64,000 nucleotides of DNA from Sphingobacteriales bacterium (GTDB lineage Bacteria; Bacteroidota; Bacteroidia; Chitinophagales; Chitinophagaceae): positions 513,722-577,721 of the forward strand of contig RXJG01000002.1 in NCBI GenBank assembly GCA_003963365.1. Direction: 5' to 3'. The position numbers were made by a program, and so were the translations under genes. The notes under the pieces are model-generated. The model ran no database searches and had not been told where the DNA came from. It saw only the letters and a list, made by a program, of their open reading frames with translations. Below, one piece after another: positions 57,667 to 64,000 of the stretch; within the stretch, counting starts at the first letter, position 1; every line of letters starts with the position of its first letter.

Positions 57667-58650
57667 ATGCAACAGCAAACAATGGCCGCTACAATGGCTC
57701 CAACTATGATTCCCAATAATGCACATACAGACATACCGGGAAATCCATCCACTGCCAAAAGCAGTGCTACTAAATTAAATGACCGCAGCAATGGAAAACC
57801 ATTGAGAGTGTTAAGTGAAGATGATTGGAATTTCTGGATCACGAATGGATATATAGTTATTAAAAATGCAGTGCCAAGAGAACAGGCAGAAGCAACTGCA
57901 AAATTTTTATGGGAGTTTGAAGAAAAAGATCCCAATGATTCCAACACCTGGTATGCACCACCAAGAGCAGAAATGAAAATGAAAGAGTTGACCAATACTG
58001 GTATGGTGGAAGTGTACAATAACCAGCATTTGTGGAATAACCGGATGACACAAAAAGTATATGATGCATTTGCAGATATATGGGGCACAGAAAAGTTGTG
58101 GGTTACGATTGACAGGGCTAATTTAAATTTTCCTATTCGTCCCGGTTTTGAATACAAAGCATTTATTCACTGGGATTATGATCCGGAAACAAAACCGGTG
58201 AATGTACAGGGGGTATTGGCATTGGCTGATCAGACAGATGAAAATATGGGTGGCTTTCAATGTATTCCTGAATTGTTCCGGACCTATGATACATGGAAGT
58301 TAACACAGCCGGAAGACAGGGATCGTTTCAAACCCGATACAACAGGGTTTGAGCCGGTAAAAGTGAAAATGGAAGCCGGTGATTTATTAATATTCAACAG
58401 TCTTCAGCCACATGGCATAAGGGCAAATCGCAGTGAAAATAAAGTTCGCATTGCCCAATATATATCTATGATGCCGGCTGAGGAAGATAATGAAGCTTTA
58501 AAAGAATGGAGAATTAATTCATGGAAGAATCGTATTGCACCGGAAGGTTATGCCTTTCCCGGGGATCCACGTAAATGGGAGCAAACAAAATATGATACAG
58601 CCGTGTTAAACGATTTAGGTAAGAAATTATTGGGATTAGAAAAATGGTGA
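57667..58650 (+). CDS. Phytanoyl-CoA dioxygenase-family Fe(II)/2-oxoglutarate oxygenase
   Basis: 327 residues. After a low-complexity N-terminus, the PhyH core starts LSEDDWNFWITNGYIVIKNAVPREQAEA. Iron ligands are H-x-D in FIHWDYDPET and the distal His in LQPHGIRANRSENKVRIAQY, whose Arg should hold 2-oxoglutarate. Such enzymes hydroxylate small molecules, lipids or peptides. The start is the ATG at MQQQTM. Co-transcription with the aldo/keto reductase downstream (61 bases) and the small Cys-rich ORF upstream suggests a shared pathway under the AraC regulator. Confidence 0.9.
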   Translation: MQQQTMAATMAPTMIPNNAHTDIPGNPSTAKSSATKLNDRSNGKPLRVLSEDDWNFWITNGYIVIKNAVPREQAEATAKFLWEFEEKDPNDSNTWYAPPRAEMKMKELTNTGMVEVYNNQHLWNNRMTQKVYDAFADIWGTEKLWVTIDRANLNFPIRPGFEYKAFIHWDYDPETKPVNVQGVLALADQTDENMGGFQCIPELFRTYDTWKLTQPEDRDRFKPDTTGFEPVKVKMEAGDLLIFNSLQPHGIRANRSENKVRIAQYISMMPAEEDNEALKEWRINSWKNRIAPEGYAFPGDPRKWEQTKYDTAVLNDLGKKLLGLEKW

Positions 58651-58711
58651 GTTACACTGAATGCTGAACGCTCAATGCTAAATGCTGTATCTTGAATGAA
58701 AATGGTAATTA

Positions 58712-59545
58712 ATGACAGAACAAGTAAAACCAGTTCAACCATACACTACACTCAGCAATGGTATTACCATGCCGTTGCTGGGTTTGGGGGTGTATGATAT
58801 GTATAATGCAGAAGCTGAACAGGCGGTAAGTGATGCACTGGAGATTGGCTACCGTTTAGTTGATACGGCTTCATTGTACCGTAATGAAAAAGAAGTAGGC
58901 AATGCCATAAGGCAAAGCGGTATTAACCGTAATGAAATTTTCGTTACTACCAAAGTTGGTAATGGTGATCATGGTTTTGATAATACACTCAGGGCTTTTG
59001 ATGTAAGCATGAAAAAACTGAACATTGATTACATTGATTTGTATTTAGTTCACTGGCCCATTAAAGGAAAAAGGAAAGAAACATGGCTGGCGTTAGAAAA
59101 ATTGTATAAAGAGAAAAGAGTAAGAGCAGCAGGGGTGGCCAATTATTTAATCCCATTTCTGAATGAGTTAGAAAGTTATGCTGCTATTCAACCTGTTCTT
59201 GACCAGGTAGAGTTATCACCCTGGTGTTTCAATAAAGAACTTTTTGACTATTGCCGGAAAAGAAAAATACAGTTACAATCCTATTCGCCTATTACAAGAG
59301 GAAAAAAACTGAATGACCCACGAATAATTCAGCTTGCCAAAAAATATAACCGGACAGCCGCTCAAATTGTGTTGCGCTGGAATATTGAACAGGGTATATC
59401 CACCATTCCTAAATCATCCAGCAAAATAAGATTACAGGAAAATTTTGATGTCATCAACTTTTCTATAGCAGCGGAAGATGTAGCCTTTATGAATACATTT
59501 AATGAGAACTTTCGTATTTGTGACGATCCTATGCTATTCTTATAA
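58712..59545 (+). CDS. Aldo/keto reductase
   Basis: 277 residues of the AKR5/2,5-diketogluconate-reductase-like group. The tetrad is visible: Asp in LVDTASLYRNE, Tyr in the same segment, Lys in FVTTKVG and His in LYLVHWPI. The NADPH-binding C-terminus is RWNIEQGISTIPKSSSKIRLQENF. It reduces aldehydes or ketones with NADPH. It is the last gene of the AraC-linked unit, followed by a strong terminator. Confidence 0.94.
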   Translation: MTEQVKPVQPYTTLSNGITMPLLGLGVYDMYNAEAEQAVSDALEIGYRLVDTASLYRNEKEVGNAIRQSGINRNEIFVTTKVGNGDHGFDNTLRAFDVSMKKLNIDYIDLYLVHWPIKGKRKETWLALEKLYKEKRVRAAGVANYLIPFLNELESYAAIQPVLDQVELSPWCFNKELFDYCRKRKIQLQSYSPITRGKKLNDPRIIQLAKKYNRTAAQIVLRWNIEQGISTIPKSSSKIRLQENFDVINFSIAAEDVAFMNTFNENFRICDDPMLFL

Positions 59546-59550
59546 AAAAG

Positions 59551-59582
59551 AAACATGCCCACAATTGATGAGCATGTTTTTT
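59551..59582 (+). terminator. Rho-independent terminator after the aldo/keto reductase
   Basis: AAACATGC and GCATGTTT form an eight-base-pair stem around CCCACAATTGATGA-like loop DNA, followed by TTT. Confidence 0.88.
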
Positions 59583-59605
59583 GTAAACTACCTCTGGATT
59601 GAACA

Positions 59606-59968
59606 CTATCTTTTATAATAATTAGCTTCTGTATCTCTTAGTTCCTTATTCCGCTCCGATTTAAGATTTCTGATTATCTCTTTTCGCTCAGCACGGGACA
59701 AAGACTTGTCATGTCGTGCAGAACGGATTTTATCCTGGTAATCGTTTCTTATATCTTCCAGTTTCATATCCAGTTTGGAAGGCCGGTTATAATATTGGCT
59801 GGAAGGCTGATACCAATAAGAAGGATAATAACCGTAGCCATAATACGGAGCCCAGCCCGAAACTATATACGTCCGGGGATGATAATAATAACGACCCCTG
59901 GATCCTTTTTGTGCAGATACATTCAAAACCAATAAGCCCAGTAAGGCTATCAATGCTATCTTTTTCAT
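59606..59968 (-). CDS. Secreted Tyr-rich protein of unknown function
   Basis: 120 residues. The signal peptide (MKKIALIALLGLLVLNVSAQ) is followed by a Tyr/Gly/Pro-rich low-complexity part (WAPYYGYGYYPSYWYQP) and then a charged helical C-terminus (DYQDKIRSARHDKSLSRAERKEIIRNLKSERNKEL) that may form a coiled coil. Proteins of this plan occur widely in Bacteroidota and may sit at the cell surface. It has no known function and stands alone. Confidence 0.75.
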   Translation of the reverse strand: MKKIALIALLGLLVLNVSAQKGSRGRYYYHPRTYIVSGWAPYYGYGYYPSYWYQPSSQYYNRPSKLDMKLEDIRNDYQDKIRSARHDKSLSRAERKEIIRNLKSERNKELRDTEANYYKR

Positions 59969-60190
59969 ATCTACAAGATTTAGATTTTACCAATTGATTC
60001 AAACAACTAATAGACGCAAAAACTATCTGTCCTATTACTCCATTTTGAGTGTATAACAAGAAAATAACGAATGTTAAAAGCTTTAGGGCAGCGTTAATCT
60101 TTTGTTAGTCATCTGCCCTGTGTATTTGTAAGTATACACGATGGCTATATTTACATGGTATATGGTTTCATCTAAAATTCTTTAGAAAGT

Positions 60191-60631
60191 ATGATCAGGT
60201 TACTCCTCTTGTTCCTAATGGCCATTAACATTTCTGGTAATGGCTGGCTTGTTAATATAGATGATGCAAAAGCTCAGGCAAAAAAAGAGCACAAGTACAT
60301 TCTTCTCAATTTCTCCGGTTCAGATTGGTGTGGTCCATGTGTCCGCATGCACAAAGAGATCTTCGATTCGGAAGTATTTAAAGTGTTTGCCAATGATAAA
60401 CTGGTATTGGTAAACGCAGATTTTCCCCGCTTAAAAAAGAATCAGCTTCCTAAAGAGCAGCAAAAGCTTAATGATGCCATGGCTGACAAATACAATGCTG
60501 ATGGCAAATTCCCTTACACCGCTTTGTTAAATGAAGATGGAAAGGTTATTAAAGATTGGGATGGTTATCCTAAAGAGGGTATGAATGAATTTTTGAATGA
60601 ATTAAAGCAGGCCGTGGATGGTAGCTATTGA
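60191..60631 (+). CDS. Thioredoxin-like periplasmic oxidoreductase
   Basis: 146 residues with a short signal peptide (LLLLFLMAINISGNG) and a thioredoxin fold carrying WCGPC in FSGSDWCGPCVRMHKEIF, plus the cis-Pro region GKFPYTALLNEDG. It probably reduces disulfides in the periplasm and belongs to the DUF255/thioredoxin-7-like subgroup. It overlaps the following apbE reading frame by 14 bases and starts a four-gene operon with apbE, DUF4266 and DUF3570 genes. Confidence 0.9.
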   Translation: MIRLLLLFLMAINISGNGWLVNIDDAKAQAKKEHKYILLNFSGSDWCGPCVRMHKEIFDSEVFKVFANDKLVLVNADFPRLKKNQLPKEQQKLNDAMADKYNADGKFPYTALLNEDGKVIKDWDGYPKEGMNEFLNELKQAVDGSY

Positions 60632-61568
60632 AAAGCATGCAAAAAATATGATACACAAGCAGGCGATGCGCCTGATGGGAAATCATTTTGAAATTACGGT
60701 GGTGGATGAAGATGAATCAGGGGCTAATTATTTAATTGGCCTGGCAGTAAAAGAAATTCAACGGATTGAAAAGTTGCTTACCACTTATAGTGATACCAGT
60801 GAAACAAGTTTGATCAACGCAGCAGCAGGCATTCACCCGGTAAAAGTGAGTGAAGAAACCTTTCGCTTAATTCAACGTTCTATCCGCATTTCAGATATTA
60901 CACAGGGAGCTTTTGATATTACTTATGGTTCGGTTGATAAAAGTCTCTGGAATTTTGATACTAACATGACGAGCCTGCCTGATGCCAGAACTGCCAGGCG
61001 AATGGTAAGACTGATCAATTACCATAACATCATCTTAAACGAAGAAGAGAAAACTGTTTTTCTTAAAGAGAAAGGAATGCGGATTGGTTTTGGTGGAATA
61101 GGAAAAGGATATGCTGCAGAAAGAGCCAGGCAAATTTTACTACAGCAAGGAGTGAAGAGTGGTATTGTTAATGCATCGGGTGATTTAACTGTTTGGGGTT
61201 ATCAACCGGATGGTAAGCCATGGACGATTGGCATTGTAAATCCAAATTTGAAGCATGAAGTTTTTTCTTATATCAATGTGACTAACATGGCTGTTGCTAC
61301 CTCTGGTAATTATGAAAAATTTGTAATGATCAAAGGTGAAAAATATTCTCACACTATTGATCCACGAACAGGTCTGCCGGTGAAAGGAATTAAAAGTGTA
61401 ACCATTATTACACCCAACGCTGAAATAGCGGATGCGATGGCAACGCCGGTTACCATTATGGGCATTGAAGCCGGGTTAGATATGATCAACCAGATCAATA
61501 ATATTGAAGCGATAGTAATTGATGACAATGATATTATCTACACGACCAAAAATTTACATTTTACTTAA
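60618..61568 (+). CDS. apbE: FAD:protein FMN transferase
   Basis: 316 residues of the ApbE type. RLMGNHFEITVV begins the fold, AFDITYGSVDKSLWNFD and IGFGGIGKGYAAERAR are conserved FAD-binding parts, and KYSHTIDPRTGLPVKGIKSVTII is the catalytic block with the H-x-I-D-P motif. ApbE attaches FMN to Thr/Ser in D-x-x-(S/T)-G-A-(S/T) of exported proteins. No signal peptide is visible; the first ATG overlaps the thioredoxin gene, and a later ATG (MIHKQ) 30 bases on is also possible. Its likely target is an operon partner. Confidence 0.93.
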   Translation: MVAIEKHAKNMIHKQAMRLMGNHFEITVVDEDESGANYLIGLAVKEIQRIEKLLTTYSDTSETSLINAAAGIHPVKVSEETFRLIQRSIRISDITQGAFDITYGSVDKSLWNFDTNMTSLPDARTARRMVRLINYHNIILNEEEKTVFLKEKGMRIGFGGIGKGYAAERARQILLQQGVKSGIVNASGDLTVWGYQPDGKPWTIGIVNPNLKHEVFSYINVTNMAVATSGNYEKFVMIKGEKYSHTIDPRTGLPVKGIKSVTIITPNAEIADAMATPVTIMGIEAGLDMINQINNIEAIVIDDNDIIYTTKNLHFT

Positions 61569-61578
61569 AACCACCAGT

Positions 61579-61803
61579 ATGATAAAACAGTTTTTTTCAT
61601 CCGCATTTTTATTAATGGCAGGAATATTTTCTTTTTCTTCCTGTGCTACTGTTAAAGAGTATCAAAAAAGTAAATTGAATGATGCAGATATGGCTTTGCA
61701 CAGCCGTAAATGCCAGAAAACAGAAATGAATTTTCATGGTTACCGTGAAGGTTCTGCCGGTGCCAATGGAGGTAAAACCGGGGGAGGCTGTGGCTGTAAT
61801 TAA
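61579..61803 (+). CDS. DUF4266 lipoprotein
   Basis: 74 residues. The lipoprotein signal peptide ends in SFSSCATV with a lipobox Cys. The mature part (ATVKEYQKSKLNDADMALHSRKCQKTEMNFHGYREGSAGANGGKTGGGCGCN) is the DUF4266 pattern, with a C-terminal Gly-rich CGC tail. It follows the ApbE gene by ten bases. The family is repeatedly found with thioredoxin, ApbE and DUF3570, and has no known biochemical role. Confidence 0.87.
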   Translation: MIKQFFSSAFLLMAGIFSFSSCATVKEYQKSKLNDADMALHSRKCQKTEMNFHGYREGSAGANGGKTGGGCGCN

Positions 61804-61833
61804 TATTTAATCAATTTATTTTTCTGAATTAAC

Positions 61834-63087
61834 ATGCGTAAAATTTGCTTAACCGTTATTGGATTATACATCAGTTTTCTCTCCGCCTTCTCACAGAAAA
61901 ACAGGCCCGATACAGTTTACACACCTAAGCCTTTAAAAGTAGATGAGGTGAATTTAATTTCCAGTTATTATACACAGGAAGGTAATCACTCTGCAGTAAC
62001 AGGTGGAATTGGTAATGAACATGTGATTGATCTCTCGACCGGGTTAGAAGTAAAGTTTGTTGGGTGGGATACACAACACAATAAACATACATTGAGTGCT
62101 GAATTGGGTTTTGATCATCATACTGCTGCTTCATCTGCTTATGTATCAAAGACCGGTGCTTCCAAAACAGGCGGTACCCGAATCTATCCATCTCTCAACT
62201 GGTCAGTAGAAAATTTAAAGGGAAATAGTTTTGGTATAGGAGTGTATTATTCTCATGAATATAATTACCAGTCTGTTGGACTGGAAGTAAATGGTTCAAA
62301 GAAATTAAGTTCCAATACTGAGATCAATGGAAAAGTTTCAGGATTTTTTGACAGGGTAAAAATGATCTATCCATCTGAATTAATTCCGGGAACAAATAAT
62401 AACACTACTGGCGGGGGCTATTCAACGTACACTACCGCCAGCGGAAGAACTGTTACCGTAAGAGATGGACAGGAGTATAGTGACGATATCCCATCCAGTG
62501 CCCGTAATACTTTTACTGCTTCTGCTTCATTGGCGCAGATAGTGAATAAAAGAATGCAGTTTAGTGTGATGACAGACCTGGTAGAACAAACAGGTTATTT
62601 GGGTTTGCCATTTCATCGTGTTTATTTTACAGATGGAACAGCGCATGTAGAAAATTTGCCCGATAACAGAACTAAACTTCCTCTTGGATTTCGTTTGAAT
62701 TATTTTATGGGTGACCATTTTGTATTCAGAGCTTATTACCGTTACTATATGGACAGTTGGGGAATAAGATCGCATACTGCAGATATTGAAATCCCGGTGA
62801 AATTTAATTCGTTCTTCTCGGTATCGCCTTTCTATCGTTATTATACACAAACAGCAGCAAAGTATTTTGGAGCTTATGCTACACATACATCAGCTGATAC
62901 TTATTATACCAGTAATTTTTCTTATTCTAAATTAAACAGCCAATTTTATGGAGTGGGAATACATCTTGCTCCACCAAAGGGAATTTTAAATCAGCATTTG
63001 AATACACTGGAAGTAAGGTATGGACATTATACACAATCAACAGATTTGTATTCTAATGTTATTTCATTTGCCTTTACATTCAAGTAA
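61834..63087 (+). CDS. DUF3570 outer-membrane beta-barrel protein
   Basis: 417 residues. A signal peptide (GLYISFLSAFSQ) leads into a DUF3570 barrel: many alternating-strand segments ending in aromatic residues, and a C-terminal strand YSNVISFAFTFK. Near residue 90, DHHTAASSAY and VSKTGASKTGG resemble the D-x-x-(S/T)-G-A-(S/T) flavinylation motif recognised by ApbE, but neither is a perfect match (Ala for Gly in one, Val for Asp in the other). With the operon context, modification by ApbE is plausible. Its transport or electron-transfer function is unknown. Confidence 0.87.
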   Translation: MRKICLTVIGLYISFLSAFSQKNRPDTVYTPKPLKVDEVNLISSYYTQEGNHSAVTGGIGNEHVIDLSTGLEVKFVGWDTQHNKHTLSAELGFDHHTAASSAYVSKTGASKTGGTRIYPSLNWSVENLKGNSFGIGVYYSHEYNYQSVGLEVNGSKKLSSNTEINGKVSGFFDRVKMIYPSELIPGTNNNTTGGGYSTYTTASGRTVTVRDGQEYSDDIPSSARNTFTASASLAQIVNKRMQFSVMTDLVEQTGYLGLPFHRVYFTDGTAHVENLPDNRTKLPLGFRLNYFMGDHFVFRAYYRYYMDSWGIRSHTADIEIPVKFNSFFSVSPFYRYYTQTAAKYFGAYATHTSADTYYTSNFSYSKLNSQFYGVGIHLAPPKGILNQHLNTLEVRYGHYTQSTDLYSNVISFAFTFK

Positions 63088-63122
63088 AAATTAGTGGTGG
63101 TTTTTAACAGCACGGGTATTGT

Positions 63123-63680
63123 TTACTTTTTAAACAATATCTGTGCTTGTACTATTGCTGCAATGCCCTGAATAGTTCCCATAGTGATGAAAAGAATATT
63201 GAACGAACCGTAATGCGCAATTAATCCACCCACCAAAATAGCGGCGCCGGTTACTATTTGTGATTGACCGCTTGATAATCCCCATGCATAAGCATCATGT
63301 TCATCAGCAACATTCTTTGCATACAACGCATCCCATGCAGGTGTACCGACTGCTTCTGCCATTCCTAACCCGGCTTGTACAAGAAACAGTTGCCAGGAAT
63401 TTGACACAAATAAATAAAAAAAAGTGAACAAGGCATTTAATGCATAGCCGGCAACCATTACTTTATCTTTGTATGGTTTACCATTGATGAGTTTGCCTAC
63501 AATAATATAACAGATACCGGTAATGGCAAGATAAGTAGCCCATGCCCAGGTAATATCTAAAATATCTCCGCCAACTTTTTCTGCAAATACAGCAAACAAA
63601 GGTCCGAGCATACCTTCGCCAAAGTACCATATATTGGCACCCATCAATAATATTTTGCTAGTTCGGGATAGTCGTGTCAT
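63123..63680 (-). CDS. Half-length MFS-fold membrane protein
   Basis: 185 residues with six hydrophobic helices, equal to the N-terminal six-helix bundle of an MFS transporter. GEGMLGPLFAVFAEKVGG comes first, then YLAITGICYIIVGKLING, LFLVQAGLGMAEAVGTPAWDALYAKNVADEHDAYAWGLSSGQSQIVTGAAILVGG. It starts with ATG and ends naturally, so it is not a simple truncation. Whether it works as a dimer of halves is unknown. It follows a full MFS gene by about 40 bases on the same strand. Confidence 0.78.
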   Translation of the reverse strand: MTRLSRTSKILLMGANIWYFGEGMLGPLFAVFAEKVGGDILDITWAWATYLAITGICYIIVGKLINGKPYKDKVMVAGYALNALFTFFYLFVSNSWQLFLVQAGLGMAEAVGTPAWDALYAKNVADEHDAYAWGLSSGQSQIVTGAAILVGGLIAHYGSFNILFITMGTIQGIAAIVQAQILFKK

Positions 63681-63724
63681 GTTTGTCGTCGGTAAAATAA
63701 AATTACATCAAAATAAAGAACGAA

Positions 63725-64000
63725 TTAATAAATCTGTTCATCAAAAACTGGTGGAGGTGTAATGTTTTTGGTGGTGATGAAACGATTTTTCCACGCAACC
63801 GTTGCAGAAGCCAATGCCATTATGATGAGTAATGCAAATGCTTTGGATAAGCCCATTACTTCGGATAATACACCAATGATGGATGGACCGGCTAAAAAAC
63901 CAATCAAACCACCGGTAGTTACCATCGCAAAGCCTTCTACTTTGCTCAGTCCGGGAATATTGCCCGATGTTCTGAATAATACAGGAACAATACAGGAACA
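63725..64000 (-). CDS. C-terminal part of an MFS transporter (cut by the window edge)
   Basis: The frame enters from beyond the right edge. PVLFRTSGNIPGLSKVEGFAMVTTGGLIGFLAGPSIIGVLSEVMGLSKAFALLIIMALA is the conserved last two-helix region of MFS proteins, and the tail ends VFDEQIY. The N-terminal half is outside the window. The substrate cannot be judged from this part. The half-length MFS gene is next on the same strand. Confidence 0.8.
   Translation of the reverse strand, partial: CSCIVPVLFRTSGNIPGLSKVEGFAMVTTGGLIGFLAGPSIIGVLSEVMGLSKAFALLIIMALASATVAWKNRFITTKNITPPPVFDEQIY

Noticed and set aside
59711-59997. Plus-strand ORFs opposite the Tyr-rich secreted protein
   Set aside because: They are antisense shadows; the minus-strand protein has a signal peptide and a conventional start.

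Overview
The window is about 64 kb of a moderately AT-rich bacterial chromosome. It looks like Bacteroidota, most likely a Chitinophagaceae-type lineage; this is inferred from gene content, not from a marker gene. Supporting signs are TAnnTTTG promoter boxes instead of sigma70 boxes, very few Shine-Dalgarno sequences, a TonB-type outer-membrane barrel with a carboxypeptidase-like N-terminal domain, secreted proteins cleaved after A-Q, and family pairs typical of the phylum (DUF4266/DUF3570, twin-arginine PIG-L and isomerase-like proteins). No rRNA, tRNA, CRISPR array, transposase or integrase was found.

Layout. 0-8 kb holds housekeeping genes: a RidA-family protein, an alpha-glucan phosphorylase homologue that lacks the usual PLP lysine, a thioesterase, an ABC-2 permease with an SRPBCC protein, folK, a deoxynucleoside kinase and an MFS exporter. 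7.6-11.7 kb is a probable stress operon: a Crp/Fnr regulator, then from a good Bacteroidota promoter a degenerate receiver protein, two pirins, a small GNAT protein and an OsmC/iron-sulfur fusion. 11.7-18.3 kb has gluconokinase beside an internally deleted gnd remnant, prfB with its programmed frameshift, a frameshifted four-helix-bundle gene in AT-rich repeats, pruA, pyrR and pyrB. 18.5-24.8 kb carries a small membrane protein, two secreted proteins, hutH, deoD and hutU.

24.8-34.2 kb is the most unusual part: a compact island between the true 3' end of hutU and a second, diverged 85-bp copy of that 3' end. It encodes a MmgE/PrpD-like protein and, convergently, a tight seven-gene operon: acetyltransferase, aldehyde-deformylating-oxygenase homologue, acyl-ACP-reductase homologue, BtaA-like aminocarboxypropyl transferase, cytochrome P450, extended SDR and a two-domain VOC protein. 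The reductase and oxygenase match the cyanobacterial alkane pair down to the catalytic cysteine and all six metal ligands. An acyl-derived aldehyde or hydrocarbon, or a homoserine-decorated lipid, is a reasonable but unproven product.

34.3-38.4 kb has a sugar-isomerase-like protein, a GMC oxidoreductase, a 253-bp near-perfect direct duplication and a membrane protein. 38.9-41.3 kb is a three-gene unit: a secreted protein with a LysM-like segment, a four-helix membrane protein and a PAAR protein. 41.4-59.6 kb is a mixed set: MtfA-like peptidase, two Hsp20 proteins, PIG-L deacetylase, M24 peptidase, an outer-membrane barrel, TauE/SafE permease, HAD phosphatase, APH-like kinase, two AraC regulators, methyltransferase, luciferase-like oxidoreductase, a nitrite/sulfite-reductase-like protein, and a Cys-rich small ORF beside a phytanoyl-CoA-dioxygenase-like enzyme and an aldo/keto reductase. 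60.2-63.1 kb is a thioredoxin / ApbE / DUF4266 / DUF3570 operon. The window ends in two MFS genes, one half-length and one cut by the edge.

Many intergenic gaps hold short repeats of at least four kinds: CCACAAAG palindromes, CACGCAAAGGCGC palindromes, TCAAATTTTCAAA / CAACATTC low-complexity strings, and GTCATTGCGAG / GGTGTCTGACATCTT elements. One such string has expanded in frame inside hutU.
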